A DNA stretch of 41,670 nt from Nocardia alni. GTDB taxonomy: Bacteria; Actinomycetota; Actinomycetes; Mycobacteriales; Mycobacteriaceae. A program made the position numbers and the translations under genes. Positions 29,168 to 37,170 of this stretch are shown here, piece after piece (positions within the stretch are counted from its first letter, which is position 1; each line of letters starts with the position of its first letter). A model generated the notes under the pieces. It saw nothing but the letters and a program-made list of their open reading frames with translations. It was not told the origin of the DNA and did no database searches. The stretch lies in contig NZ_JAGPOX010000083.1 in NCBI RefSeq assembly GCF_019038435.1, positions 1-41,670 on the forward strand. The letters are read 5' to 3'.

Positions 29168-29792
29168 GGCGCGCCTTCGGCGCATGCCAGTGAAAACGCA
29201 GTGCCAGCAATCGAAGGCCGAACGCCACCGCGGAGGCCAGCGCTCCCGACCACGCCGTGAACGCGCCGAAATGCAGTAGCGCGGCGGCGACGCTCGCGCC
29301 GAGGAGTGCGGGCAGGGCGTAGATCTCCTGATCGCGCAGCACGCTGGGCTGCACGCCGGCCAGCACGTCCCGGATGAGCCCGCCGCCGATCGCGGTCACC
29401 ACCCCGAGCATCGCCGAGGGCACCGTGGCCAGCCCGTGCTGATACGCGGTGACTGTGCCGGTCACGCTGAACAGTCCGAGCCCGATGGCGTCGACGAAGG
29501 CGAGCGGACCGCCGATGAGCCTGCCCGGCGGATGCCAGAAGAAGATGATCACCGCGGCCAACAGCGACAGGCCCAGATACCAAGGATCGGTGACAGCCAC
29601 CGGCCGCGCGCCGATCACCAGATCGCGCACCACCCCGCCGCCGACCGCCGTGGCGAACGCCAGCACGGCGATGCCGACCATGTCGTAGTCCTTGCGCACG
29701 GCCAGCAGCGCACCGGACACCGCGAAGGCGAACACGCCGAGCAGATCCCCGGCCTGCTGCACATCGTCAACGGTTCTGGTCAGCGAGGTCAT
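29160..29792 (-). CDS. UPF0126/TRIC-like membrane protein (YicG family)
   Basis: 210-residue integral membrane protein made of two homologous three-helix halves, as in the YicG/UPF0126 family related to TRIC channels. Each half carries the Gly-rich motif: VGGGVVRDLVIGARP and IGGGLIRDVLAGVQP. Seven membrane segments are expected. Members are trimeric and some have been linked to glycine or cation transport. The ATG at 29792 has only a weak upstream GGGAAGG. It is convergent with the riboswitch operon and precedes no clear partner. Confidence 0.85.
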   Translation of the reverse strand: MTSLTRTVDDVQQAGDLLGVFAFAVSGALLAVRKDYDMVGIAVLAFATAVGGGVVRDLVIGARPVAVTDPWYLGLSLLAAVIIFFWHPPGRLIGGPLAFVDAIGLGLFSVTGTVTAYQHGLATVPSAMLGVVTAIGGGLIRDVLAGVQPSVLRDQEIYALPALLGASVAAALLHFGAFTAWSGALASAVAFGLRLLALRFHWHAPKARRR

Positions 29793-29876
29793 CGATGACA
29801 GCTACCTTCCCGACTCCGGAGAACTCCTGGCTACCGCACAGATCATAAGCACGAAGCGATCCGGCCGCCCACGGGG

Positions 29877-31175
29877 TCAACGGCCCTGCTGGTCGCGCAG
29901 ACCCCCGCGGACGCGGGCGGATTTGTTGCGGTACATGGCCGTATCGATGGAGTGCATGAGATCGTCGATGGCCTCGGGTCGTTCGGTGACCCGGGCCGTG
30001 CCGATCGATGCGCCGACCGAGATCGACTGTCCGGCAACGACGATGGGTTCCGCGAGGGCCGCGAGCAGCCGATCGGACTGCGTCAGCAGCCGGTCGTCGT
30101 CGGTGCAGTTCTCGACCAGGACGATGAATTCGTCACCGCCCAGCCGCGCGGCCAGCCCCGGTTCCGCGGCGGCGCGCAGCCGCTCGCCCACCGCGCGCAG
30201 CACCTGATCCCCGACGGTGTGCCCGTACTCGTCGTTGATCTCCTTGAAGCCGTCCAGGTCCAGGTAGCACAGCCCGGTCGGGGGAGTGGCGTGCGCGAGC
30301 CGGTCGAAGAACAGCACGCGGTTGGGCAGGCCGGTGAGATTGTCGTGATGCGCGTCGTGCCAGAGCCGATCCGACAGCGCCTTGCGCTCGGTGATGTCCA
30401 CGGCCACGCCGATCAGGAAGCGGGCCCGGCCCCCGCTGTCGCGCACGGCCGACATCGACAGGTCGATCGCGGTGCGGTGGCCGTCGGGGTGGGTATGGCC
30501 GGTCTCCAGCCGGAACCGGTCGAGACTCCCGTCGAGCAGCCGCCGCAGCTGCGCGTAGGCGGGGCCGATATTGATCGGCCCCAGCACCTCGGCGACGAGC
30601 ATGCCGGTGATGACATCCGCCGGTGTGCCGAGCATTTCGGCCATCGCGGCGTTCGCGTCGACGACCCGTCCGGTCGCGGCGTCGATGGTGCCGATGCCGA
30701 CCGACGCCCCGGCGAAGATGGCCGCGAACCGCGCCTCGGACAGTTGCCGCTGTGCCTGTGCCTCTCGCGCCGCGGCAAGCGCCGCGGCGAGCGTGGCCTC
30801 CTGTTCGGCCAGCGCCGCGGTGCGCAGGGCCGAGGTGAACCCGGCCGAGAACTCCGCCGCGAGATCGATCGCGCGCTCGCGCACCCGGGCACACGCGGCG
30901 GGTTGTGCCGCGAGCCCGGCGCATACCTCGTTCACCATCTCGCGGCAGATCACCGAGACCGTGCGGCTCACCGCGGCCTCGTCGCGGTAGTTCGCCGCCA
31001 CCAGGGCCGAGGCCGCGACCCGTGCGGTCGCGACGTCACCGCCCTGGCGCAGCGCGGCCAGCAGCTGCTCGGACAGACCGGCCAGCAGCGCCTCGATCTG
31101 GGTTCGGGTGAGCGTCGGCGCGACGAGGCCGTCGAGTGCGTCGGCCCACCGCACCGCCAGCTCGTGCGAACCCAC
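29877..31175 (-). CDS. Soluble PAS-GGDEF diguanylate cyclase
   Basis: 432-residue cytoplasmic protein: helical N-terminal region (about 1-140) resembling the sensor segments found in other actinobacterial diguanylate cyclases, a PAS domain (about 142-265, FAAIFAGASVGIGTIDAATGRVVDANAAM and FLIGVAVDITERK) and a GGDEF domain (about 270-425). The active-site motif RLGGDEF (GGDEF 346-350) is intact, as are HHDNLTGLPNR and DLDGFKEINDEYGH, so it should make c-di-GMP from two GTP. The inhibitory RxxD site before GGDEF is absent. GTG 31175 follows AAGGGG. It starts nine bases after the methyltransferase gene, forming an operon. No EAL domain is present. Confidence 0.92.
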   Translation of the reverse strand: MGSHELAVRWADALDGLVAPTLTRTQIEALLAGLSEQLLAALRQGGDVATARVAASALVAANYRDEAAVSRTVSVICREMVNEVCAGLAAQPAACARVRERAIDLAAEFSAGFTSALRTAALAEQEATLAAALAAAREAQAQRQLSEARFAAIFAGASVGIGTIDAATGRVVDANAAMAEMLGTPADVITGMLVAEVLGPINIGPAYAQLRRLLDGSLDRFRLETGHTHPDGHRTAIDLSMSAVRDSGGRARFLIGVAVDITERKALSDRLWHDAHHDNLTGLPNRVLFFDRLAHATPPTGLCYLDLDGFKEINDEYGHTVGDQVLRAVGERLRAAAEPGLAARLGGDEFIVLVENCTDDDRLLTQSDRLLAALAEPIVVAGQSISVGASIGTARVTERPEAIDDLMHSIDTAMYRNKSARVRGGLRDQQGR

Positions 31176-31184
31176 CTGCGCCCC

Positions 31185-31994
31185 TTAGACCTTGCGGCCT
31201 ACACCGGCCAAACCGAGTGAGCGGCCAGGGGTTTCGTGTAAGTCGCGCTCGGACTCCGGATGCCACAGGGGTAATTCGACCACCCCGGGTTCGATCAGCT
31301 CCCAGCCGTCGAACATGGCGGTGATCGCCGCGCGGTCACGGAAGATGATGCCGGTATGGGTTCGGTTCGCCGACTGTTCGCCGAGCCGGGCCGCGTCCTC
31401 GGGGCGGAGCGCGGAGGTGAGATGTGAGATGGCCACGTGGCTGCCGGTCGGCAGCGCGGCGCGCAGCCGCTCGACCAGCTCGCGCGGCCGCTCGTCGTCG
31501 CGCACCAGATGCAGCACCGCCACCAGCAGCAGGCCGACGGGCTCGGCGAAGTCGATCTGTCCGGTGCGCTCGGCGAGAGCCAGCAAATCATCCGGTTTGC
31601 GCAGGTCGGCCTCGATGGCGTCGGCGTTGTCGTCGCCGATGAGGATGGTGCGCGCGTGCGTCACGGCCACCGGGTCGATATCGGCGTACAGGACGCGCGC
31701 GGCCGGGTCCAGGGCATGCGCCACCTCGTGCACATTCCCGGCGGTCGGGATGCCGGAGCCGATATCCAGGAACTGGCGGATTCCCGCGTTCGACAGATAA
31801 CGCACCGCCCGCCGCAGGAAGGCCCGATTGCTCAGCGCCAAGCGCGGTAGATCGGGCACGAGCCGCTTGCCCATTTCCGCGGCGTTGCGGTCGACCTCGA
31901 AATTGTGCGATCCACCCAGGAGCGCGTCATACATCCGCGCCGGGCTCGCCTGACTCATGTCGACGCCCTCGGGCGCCCACGCCGGCCTGTCCAC
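31185..31994 (-). CDS. DUF574 SAM-dependent methyltransferase
   Basis: 269-residue member of the actinobacterial Methyltransf_19 (DUF574) family: SPARMYDALLGGSHNFEVDRNAA at the start, glycine-rich SAM-binding motif I FLDIGSGIPTAGN (about 83), VLYADIDPVAVTHAR and ISHLTSALRPEDAARL. The start is set at GTG 31994, eight bases after GAGG; the frame is open to 32015. Substrates of this abundant family are unknown. It is cotranscribed with the PAS-GGDEF gene nine bases downstream, an arrangement seen with regulatory genes in actinobacteria, but no functional link is shown. Confidence 0.88.
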   Translation of the reverse strand: MDRPAWAPEGVDMSQASPARMYDALLGGSHNFEVDRNAAEMGKRLVPDLPRLALSNRAFLRRAVRYLSNAGIRQFLDIGSGIPTAGNVHEVAHALDPAARVLYADIDPVAVTHARTILIGDDNADAIEADLRKPDDLLALAERTGQIDFAEPVGLLLVAVLHLVRDDERPRELVERLRAALPTGSHVAISHLTSALRPEDAARLGEQSANRTHTGIIFRDRAAITAMFDGWELIEPGVVELPLWHPESERDLHETPGRSLGLAGVGRKV

Positions 31995-32022
31995 TCGCAA
32001 CACCTCTACCAACACTCGTATC

Positions 32023-32050
32023 GCGGACCGTGCCTGCGTGGACGGTCCGC
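32023..32050 (-). terminator. Hairpin downstream of the maleylpyruvate isomerase-like gene
   Basis: A perfect 9-bp stem (GCGGACCGT against ACGGTCCGC) with a 10-base loop lies 60 bases past the stop of the minus-strand gene at 32110 and just ahead of the methyltransferase start. It likely separates the two transcription units. Confidence 0.6.
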
Positions 32051-32109
32051 ATCCGGAATGCTAGTCGTGGCGTTCGCCGGGTGGTGGCGGGGGGAACCGA
32101 GATCGCCGT

Positions 32110-32895
32110 TCACAGCAGATTGATCGAGTCCAGTACCCGTGTACCCACCTCGGCATCGCCGGTGATCGTGACCTCGCAGGCGCGCCAGGGCACCCGGCGA
32201 GTGCTCCACTGGGGGAATTCCAGTGACCGAGCCGCGATATGGGTCGTCGCGCCCGCGGCCTCGCCGGGGCGCATTCGTAATCGCCCATCGCGTGGATCCA
32301 GCCGCCACGTGCCGCCACCGGGGCCGCGCAGCGTGAGCGCCACCACCGCGTCCAGCCAGCCCAGCGCCTCGCGATGCGATCGCTCGAGCTGAGCGGTCAA
32401 CCAGCTCAGCAGCGCGGCCATGCGGCGGGCGTCGGTGGCGGGGGTGGGCCGGTCCAGGGCGGCGGCGATGTCGTAGCGCAGATGGGTGTGCCACTCGAAC
32501 AGCAGGATCGCCGGGATCAGACTCGAGGGGTACCAGCCCAATTCGCCGAGCGGCACGCGAACCAGGCGGAGGCCCGGCATGGTCAGCGCGGTCAGCGCCT
32601 TGGCGGTGCGGCGGCTCCAGGTGGCGAATTCGTCGACGGTGTAACCCGGTCCGTGCGCGCGTCTCTCGCCGACCAGTTGCTCGTTGAGGGCCTCCACATT
32701 CCGGGTGGTCATATACGGGACGGACGCCGGGGTGATCACCGCGCGGGTGATCGTGGTGACGTGAACCAGCACATCGGCGACCGACCAGCCGGGCGCGGCG
32801 CTGGTCGCGGCCAGATCGGCCTCGGTCAGGTCGCCGCAGAACGTCAGGACGGCCCGCCGCTCGTCGCGCAGTGCGGGCAGGAGAGGTGAACTCAT
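32110..32895 (-). CDS. Mycothiol-dependent maleylpyruvate isomerase-family protein
   Basis: 261-residue DinB-fold protein of the TIGR03083/MDMPI group, which use mycothiol with a metal. The four-helix N-terminal domain shows GWSVADVLVHVTTITRA with His45 and ILLFEWHTHLRYDI with Glu134 and His138, matching the His...Glu-x3-His metal ligands of mycothiol-dependent maleylpyruvate isomerase. The C-terminal domain (about 185-261) ends in the sterol-carrier-like MDMPI_C pattern (ITGDAEVGTRVLDSINLL). Most relatives are not isomerases of maleylpyruvate but mycothiol transferases of unknown substrate, and no gentisate pathway gene is nearby. The start at 32895 has only a weak ribosome binding site. Confidence 0.85.
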   Translation of the reverse strand: MSSPLLPALRDERRAVLTFCGDLTEADLAATSAAPGWSVADVLVHVTTITRAVITPASVPYMTTRNVEALNEQLVGERRAHGPGYTVDEFATWSRRTAKALTALTMPGLRLVRVPLGELGWYPSSLIPAILLFEWHTHLRYDIAAALDRPTPATDARRMAALLSWLTAQLERSHREALGWLDAVVALTLRGPGGGTWRLDPRDGRLRMRPGEAAGATTHIAARSLEFPQWSTRRVPWRACEVTITGDAEVGTRVLDSINLL

Positions 32896-33263
32896 CGCGT
32901 GGCCCTGACAGATCTCGTGGCCCCGACAGCCACCGGGTTACTCATGAATTCCGAAGGTTACCCGGTCAGGGCCCGACTGTCCGTGCGGCGCGAGGATACT
33001 GAACAATTGCTGCCCGGTTTGCCGGATGCTCTTGCTCAGGCGTGCGCGGTACGGACATATGCCGCATGCGGATACGCGTACTCAGGGTAGCGACTACGAT
33101 TTTCGAATCGGTCGAGTTCGCCGGTTGGTGTCGAATGTATTGGTTGCCATAGGATTGCCATTGGCCATCGAGGCGCTCGGGACGTTCGGGCGATGTGGAC
33201 TTGTCGGTGTCATGGGGCATGCTCTTGGCACGCAGATGTCTACGAACCCGCCCGGAGTACACC
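32896..33263. other. Intergenic region without a recognised gene
   Basis: About 370 bases between divergent genes. It holds a 6-bp inverted repeat (CCGGGT/ACCCGG around 32934-32966) and a tandem TTGCCAT pair (near 33148-33165), and presumably both promoters. No RNA gene, riboswitch or credible ORF is seen. Confidence 0.5.
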
Positions 33264-34070
33264 ATGTCGCCCCGCCGAACGAAGCCGCAGCCGTTGTCCG
33301 ACACAGAAATTCGACAGATCACCGCCGATCTTGCCGAAGGTCGCCCGCCGATGGTGTGGTTCACCGCGGACGCGGTCGGAGTACCCGAGGGCCGCTCGGG
33401 CAAGGTACTCGCACTCGGCGATCCCGCCGAGGGTGATTTCCTGCAGGTGCGGCCCACGGGCTCGAAAGATGTGCTGTCGTTCTCGCCCACCGAAGTGACG
33501 CTGACCAAACCGGCCCGTGCGGCCGCCGCGAAACCCAGGAAGGACACCGCAGTGAGCATGCCGTCTGTCGCCCCGTCGACCGTGAGCGCCACCCCCGTGG
33601 CGTCGTCACCGAGCCCCGATTCGGGGAGCTCGGCGGTGACACCCGCCGCCGCGCCGCAGTCCAGCGCGGCAAATTCCGGTGCGGCGCAACAAGACCCGTC
33701 GAGTTCCGCATCGAAACCCGCCGAGTCCGCGGCCAAGCCAGCCCCGGCCAAACAGCCCGCGCGCCCGGCTCGCGAGAAGCCCGCCACCCCCGCGCGCAAG
33801 GCGAAACCCGCCGAGGTCACAGTCACACTCTCCGGTACCGCCGACGGCGAGTGGACGGTGGATGTGGTCAACGGCAAGAAGCGCACCGTGCGCGGCCTGT
33901 CGGTGTCGGGTTCGGCCGTCGCGCAGGCGGCCAAACTGCTGCACCCCGAGGTCTCCGAGGTCGTCGATTCGGTGCTGGATTCCGTGCGAGATTCCCAGCG
34001 CGCCAAGGTGGAACTGCTGCAGGCCGAACTCGAACAGGCCCGCAAGGTATTGGACGAACTACAGGGGTAG
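33264..34070 (+). CDS. Low-complexity Ala/Pro/Lys-linker protein (possibly DUF6319)
   Basis: 268-residue protein in three parts. Residues 1-90 form a small conserved domain (LSDTEIRQITADLAEGRPPMVWFTADAVGVPEGRSGKVLAL, GDFLQVRPTGSKDVLSFSPTEVTLT). Residues 90-190 are a disordered Ala, Pro, Ser, Lys linker resembling histone H1 tails (AKPAPAKQPARPAREKPA). The rest is a second domain (VTVTLSGTADGEWTVDVVNGKKRTVRGLSVSG) ending in a coiled coil (AKVELLQAELEQARKVLDEL). The layout matches what I recall of DUF6319 proteins of Nocardia and relatives, but I am not certain of that name. ATG 33264 follows CCCGGAG. A nucleoid or regulatory DNA-associated role is possible from the basic linker only. Confidence 0.7.
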   Translation: MSPRRTKPQPLSDTEIRQITADLAEGRPPMVWFTADAVGVPEGRSGKVLALGDPAEGDFLQVRPTGSKDVLSFSPTEVTLTKPARAAAAKPRKDTAVSMPSVAPSTVSATPVASSPSPDSGSSAVTPAAAPQSSAANSGAAQQDPSSSASKPAESAAKPAPAKQPARPAREKPATPARKAKPAEVTVTLSGTADGEWTVDVVNGKKRTVRGLSVSGSAVAQAAKLLHPEVSEVVDSVLDSVRDSQRAKVELLQAELEQARKVLDELQG

Positions 34071-34108
34071 AAAGTCGTCGCGAACCGTGTCAGCCGGGAT
34101 TCACGCCG

Positions 34109-35812
34109 TCAACCCAGGTCATATAGGACAGACTCGTGGGATTGCCGGTTGTCGCCCGGCTGACGGGGTTCGCGTCGCCACACTCGCCGGGCCTCCGGAT
34201 GTCCGCTGCGGCGCATCTCGTCCTTGAACACGTACCCCAGCGAGTACTCCTTCGCGTGGTACATGGCCGAATCCGCCTCGCGCAGCAGGTCGTACACCGT
34301 GGCCTCGGTGTACGCCGCCAGTTCGGCGGCGGCTCGGGCATCGGGGTCGGCGGCCGCGGCGCTCACGGTCTCATCGTTGGTATTTCCGGCAGCGGCGGTC
34401 TTGACCTTGATGGCCGTCGGACCGGCGCCGCCGCTTGTGCGCGACAGGGGCAGCCCCGGTGTCGCGCCGCAGGCGATGCCGATGCTCGCCGTGATCGCGA
34501 CCTCGCCGACACTGAGCTCGAAGGGTTTGCCGAAGGCGGCGATGAGCTTCTCCGCTAGCGTGGCGGTGTCCGCGCGGTCCGCGCAGGTCAGCACCACGAA
34601 CTCATCGCCGCCGTAGCGAGCGGCGACGTCGTCGTGGCCGATGATGCGGCGGATGCGCGCCGCGGCGTTGGCGATCAGCTCGTCCCCGATGGCGTGGCCG
34701 TAGCTGTCGTTGACGGTCTTGAACCCGTCGAGGTCGATGAACAGCAGGCACAGCGCCCGCCCACCCCAGCGTTCGTGATTGCGTGCGGGTGCGCGCAACA
34801 GCGCCGACCGATTCAGCAGACCGGTGAGCATGTCGTGATCGGCCTGATACTGCGCGCGCCGTTCGCTGCGGGCGCTGCGCACGATCGCTCGCTCGCTACG
34901 CGCCAGCACACCGATCAGCAGTAGGGCCAGCAACACCGACACCACCGCGCGATCCAGGGCGCCGGGTTTGGCGCCCAGCGTCGGCACCAGCGCCGCCACC
35001 ACCAGGGCGACCGCGACGATGCTGGCACGCTTGCGGGACTGTTCCGGGCGGATGCGCTGCTGCTGCCCCAGGGTGACCATGGTCGGATGCAGCGCGGCCA
35101 GCCCCACGAGCAGATAGGCGACCAGTAACGGAACGAGCAGGATCTGGTGCGACACGTGCAACGAGCCCGCGTCGTCCAGGTTGTAGCCGAGATCGGCCGC
35201 CAGCATCGCCAGCAGGCTCGCGTGCAGTAGCCGCAGCGAGGTCTCCGAGCGCAGCGCGGTGACCATGGAATGGCTGACCACCGTCAGCAGCACCGCGTCG
35301 ATCACCGGATAGCAGGCCGCCACGATGGTCTGCGGGCTGGGCCCCTCGTCCAGAATCGGCGCGATCAGGAACGTCCAGGAGGCCAGCAGGGCGGCCAGAC
35401 CGATCAGCCCGGAGTCCAGCAGCAGATCGTTACCGCCGCGCACCCGGCGCGGCACCAGCCACAGCATGGCCGCCAGGCCGACCCCGGCGTATCCGGACAG
35501 GGTGAACGCGTCGTCGAACAGGTAGCGATCGGAGACGACATCGCGCAGCGCGATCCCTATCCCGAACAGCACCGCCGACCCGCCCAGCAGATACCACGGC
35601 ATCGGTGCCGGTGGACGGTGCCGGCGCAGACCGAGCGCGATCATCGTCACGGTCGCGGCGACAGCCAGGACCAGCACGATGGCCGTGACCACGGCGGCGG
35701 AGGTGAGTAGCGGCAGCGCGATCAACAACGCGGCGAGCATCGGAAGTAGAGCGCGGCCGAGTGGTCCGGTCAGCTGCCGGACGAGAACCGTATGCTGTTC
35801 GCCGAGCGCCAT
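34109..35812 (-). CDS. Membrane-anchored GGDEF diguanylate cyclase with split C-terminal domain
   Basis: 567-residue protein: about 8-10 membrane helices (20-310), a short helical connector and a GGDEF domain (about 325-530). Catalytic motif RYGGDEF (GGDEF 401-405), HDMLTGLLNR and DLDGFKTVNDSYGH are intact, so c-di-GMP synthesis is expected; the RxxD inhibitory site is not present. Between the strand ITASIGIAC and the final helix LLREADSAMYHAKE lie roughly 60 residues rich in Ala, Thr and Gly where most GGDEF domains have 10-15. ATG 35812 follows AAGGGGG. It is the last gene of an operon after an arginine decarboxylase and a GNAT protein, nine bases from the latter. The membrane part may sense a ligand. 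Confidence 0.9.
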   Translation of the reverse strand: MALGEQHTVLVRQLTGPLGRALLPMLAALLIALPLLTSAAVVTAIVLVLAVAATVTMIALGLRRHRPPAPMPWYLLGGSAVLFGIGIALRDVVSDRYLFDDAFTLSGYAGVGLAAMLWLVPRRVRGGNDLLLDSGLIGLAALLASWTFLIAPILDEGPSPQTIVAACYPVIDAVLLTVVSHSMVTALRSETSLRLLHASLLAMLAADLGYNLDDAGSLHVSHQILLVPLLVAYLLVGLAALHPTMVTLGQQQRIRPEQSRKRASIVAVALVVAALVPTLGAKPGALDRAVVSVLLALLLIGVLARSERAIVRSARSERRAQYQADHDMLTGLLNRSALLRAPARNHERWGGRALCLLFIDLDGFKTVNDSYGHAIGDELIANAAARIRRIIGHDDVAARYGGDEFVVLTCADRADTATLAEKLIAAFGKPFELSVGEVAITASIGIACGATPGLPLSRTSGGAGPTAIKVKTAAAGNTNDETVSAAAADPDARAAAELAAYTEATVYDLLREADSAMYHAKEYSLGYVFKDEMRRSGHPEARRVWRREPRQPGDNRQSHESVLYDLG

Positions 35813-35821
35813 CAGTCCCCC

Positions 35822-36394
35822 TTAGTCCGCTCCGCCCTCGATGAACCGCGCCGCGTAGTAGGTCTGCGAGTCCTCCACCGCGATTTCCACGTTCGCTTGC
35901 TCGCCGACCGCCGTACGCAACGCGTCGGCAAACGAAAAACGAGAATTGTTGTACGCGCAGATGTCCCAGCCGACGGCCGCACGCTCGACCGCCAAGATCC
36001 GCACGACTGATTCGATCATGACATGAAATGCGGCCCCTTGTCGCGCACTGGGGTCGACCAATGTGAAACCTGCATAGTAGATCGCATTGCGTTCGGCGTG
36101 TTGCGGAAACCGCATTGCGAAATACTCCGGACTGATCCAGGGCACAGTTTCGAGATGCCTGGTCAAAGTAGTAAGACCGACCGGTTTTCCCTGTGCCGTA
36201 CGGGCCACATGTTTCTGAATTCGAGGATCTGCCAACTCCTCGCGGAATTCGGCCGGGTGTAGTACCTGACGCGCGACCGCCACGGTGCGCAAGGGGGCGA
36301 ACGCTGTCTCGTAGAGCAGGTGGAACCCCTCGATCTCGGCGTCGGGAATCGTGGTCTCGATGCTCACCCGGATGTCGTTCACGGTACGGTCCAC
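35822..36394 (-). CDS. GNAT-like N-acetyltransferase
   Basis: 190-residue protein with the general alpha/beta order of GNAT acetyltransferases: GFHLLYETAFAPLRTVAVARQ at the start, GKPVGLTTLTRHLETVPWISPEYF, IYYAGFTLVDPSARQGAAFHVMIESVVRIL around the acetyl-CoA loop, and DICAYNNSRFSFADAL. The loop is not a textbook R-x-x-G-x-G/A. GTG 36394 overlaps the preceding decarboxylase gene by 16 bases; GTG 36382 and 36367 are alternatives. Its place between an arginine decarboxylase and a diguanylate cyclase suggests an amine such as agmatine as acetyl acceptor (inference), but the substrate is not seen in sequence. Confidence 0.7.
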   Translation of the reverse strand: MDRTVNDIRVSIETTIPDAEIEGFHLLYETAFAPLRTVAVARQVLHPAEFREELADPRIQKHVARTAQGKPVGLTTLTRHLETVPWISPEYFAMRFPQHAERNAIYYAGFTLVDPSARQGAAFHVMIESVVRILAVERAAVGWDICAYNNSRFSFADALRTAVGEQANVEIAVEDSQTYYAARFIEGGAD

Positions 36395-36939
36395 CCCACC
36401 GTCAGATACGCCGCCAGCACCAGTGCGCAGGTGGGCCGCCCGTCCGAGCGCGCGGCGACCGTGCAGGTGCGGACCGGACCGAAGGATTCGGCGCGCCGGG
36501 CGGTCATGTCGGCCAGGCTGGCGTGGATGAGTTCGTCCACCTCCCAGCCCGATTCGCCCTCGTGCTCGACGAACAGCCCGGCGCCGGAACCGTCCTCGCG
36601 CAGCGCCCAGCCCAGGCCCGCGGCGACGTCGCTGCCCCTCTCGGTGGCGATATGCGAGGCGTAGACGCAGTAGAGCCGATCGCCCCAGGCGATGGGCATG
36701 CGCACCCGGCGCGTGCGCTCGATCGTCGTCTGCGGCGGGATCACCGAGGACAGGCGGATCAGGTTCGCGTCCGCCACACCAAGTTCGCGCAACGCGGCGT
36801 CGAACGCGGCGATCGAGGTCGCCCCACGCCCGATGGCCGCCCCGACCTCGATCGTCAGTGCGGTGGAGCGGGTCTGGCCCGTGCCCGCGATGGGATGTGA
36901 TCCGGAGTGCGGGCCGTGCTGTCTATACGTCGTAAGCAT
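36379..36939 (-). CDS. Pyruvoyl-dependent arginine decarboxylase
   Basis: 186-residue proenzyme of the PvlArgDC family, which makes agmatine from arginine with a covalent pyruvoyl group. The self-cleavage site is visible in ANLIRLSSVIPPQTTIE: Ser64-Ser65, where the second Ser becomes pyruvate, followed by the family's IPP. The C-terminal beta chain includes YCVYASHIATERGSDVAAGLGWALRED and GLFVEHEGESGWEV. ATG 36939 is preceded by a strong GGGGGAAGGA at seven bases. It heads an operon with a GNAT protein and a membrane GGDEF protein. No agmatinase or agmatine deiminase gene is near, so the fate of agmatine is open. Confidence 0.85.
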   Translation of the reverse strand: MLTTYRQHGPHSGSHPIAGTGQTRSTALTIEVGAAIGRGATSIAAFDAALRELGVADANLIRLSSVIPPQTTIERTRRVRMPIAWGDRLYCVYASHIATERGSDVAAGLGWALREDGSGAGLFVEHEGESGWEVDELIHASLADMTARRAESFGPVRTCTVAARSDGRPTCALVLAAYLTVGWTVP

Positions 36940-37091
36940 CTGTCGATCCTTCCCCCATGATCTCAGTGTTGCATTTTGAAGGGCGACCTTGCGGCAAAAC
37001 TGAGTGCGTGTCGGTCCGCATCGAATAATGTCGATGAGGCATCACGGCTGGTGACGTAGGACACGTGCGAGGACGGTTGGGCGTACTGGCT

Positions 37092-37118
37092 ATGTGAGCG
37101 CTAACGTGCCGCTAGGAT
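37092..37118 (+). promoter_or_regulatory. LacI-type operator candidate and -10 box
   Basis: ATGTGAGCGCTAACGT (37092-37107) is a 16-bp imperfect palindrome around GC with 6 of 8 positions paired, close to the TGTGAGCGCTCACA class of LacI/GalR operators. TAGGAT (37113-37118) just downstream is a plausible -10 about 50 bases before the symporter start. No LacI gene lies in the window. Confidence 0.5.
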
Positions 37119-37170
37119 TCGGACAACGACGACCAACCGGTCAGTGGATTTCATGGGACAGGAGGGCCGC

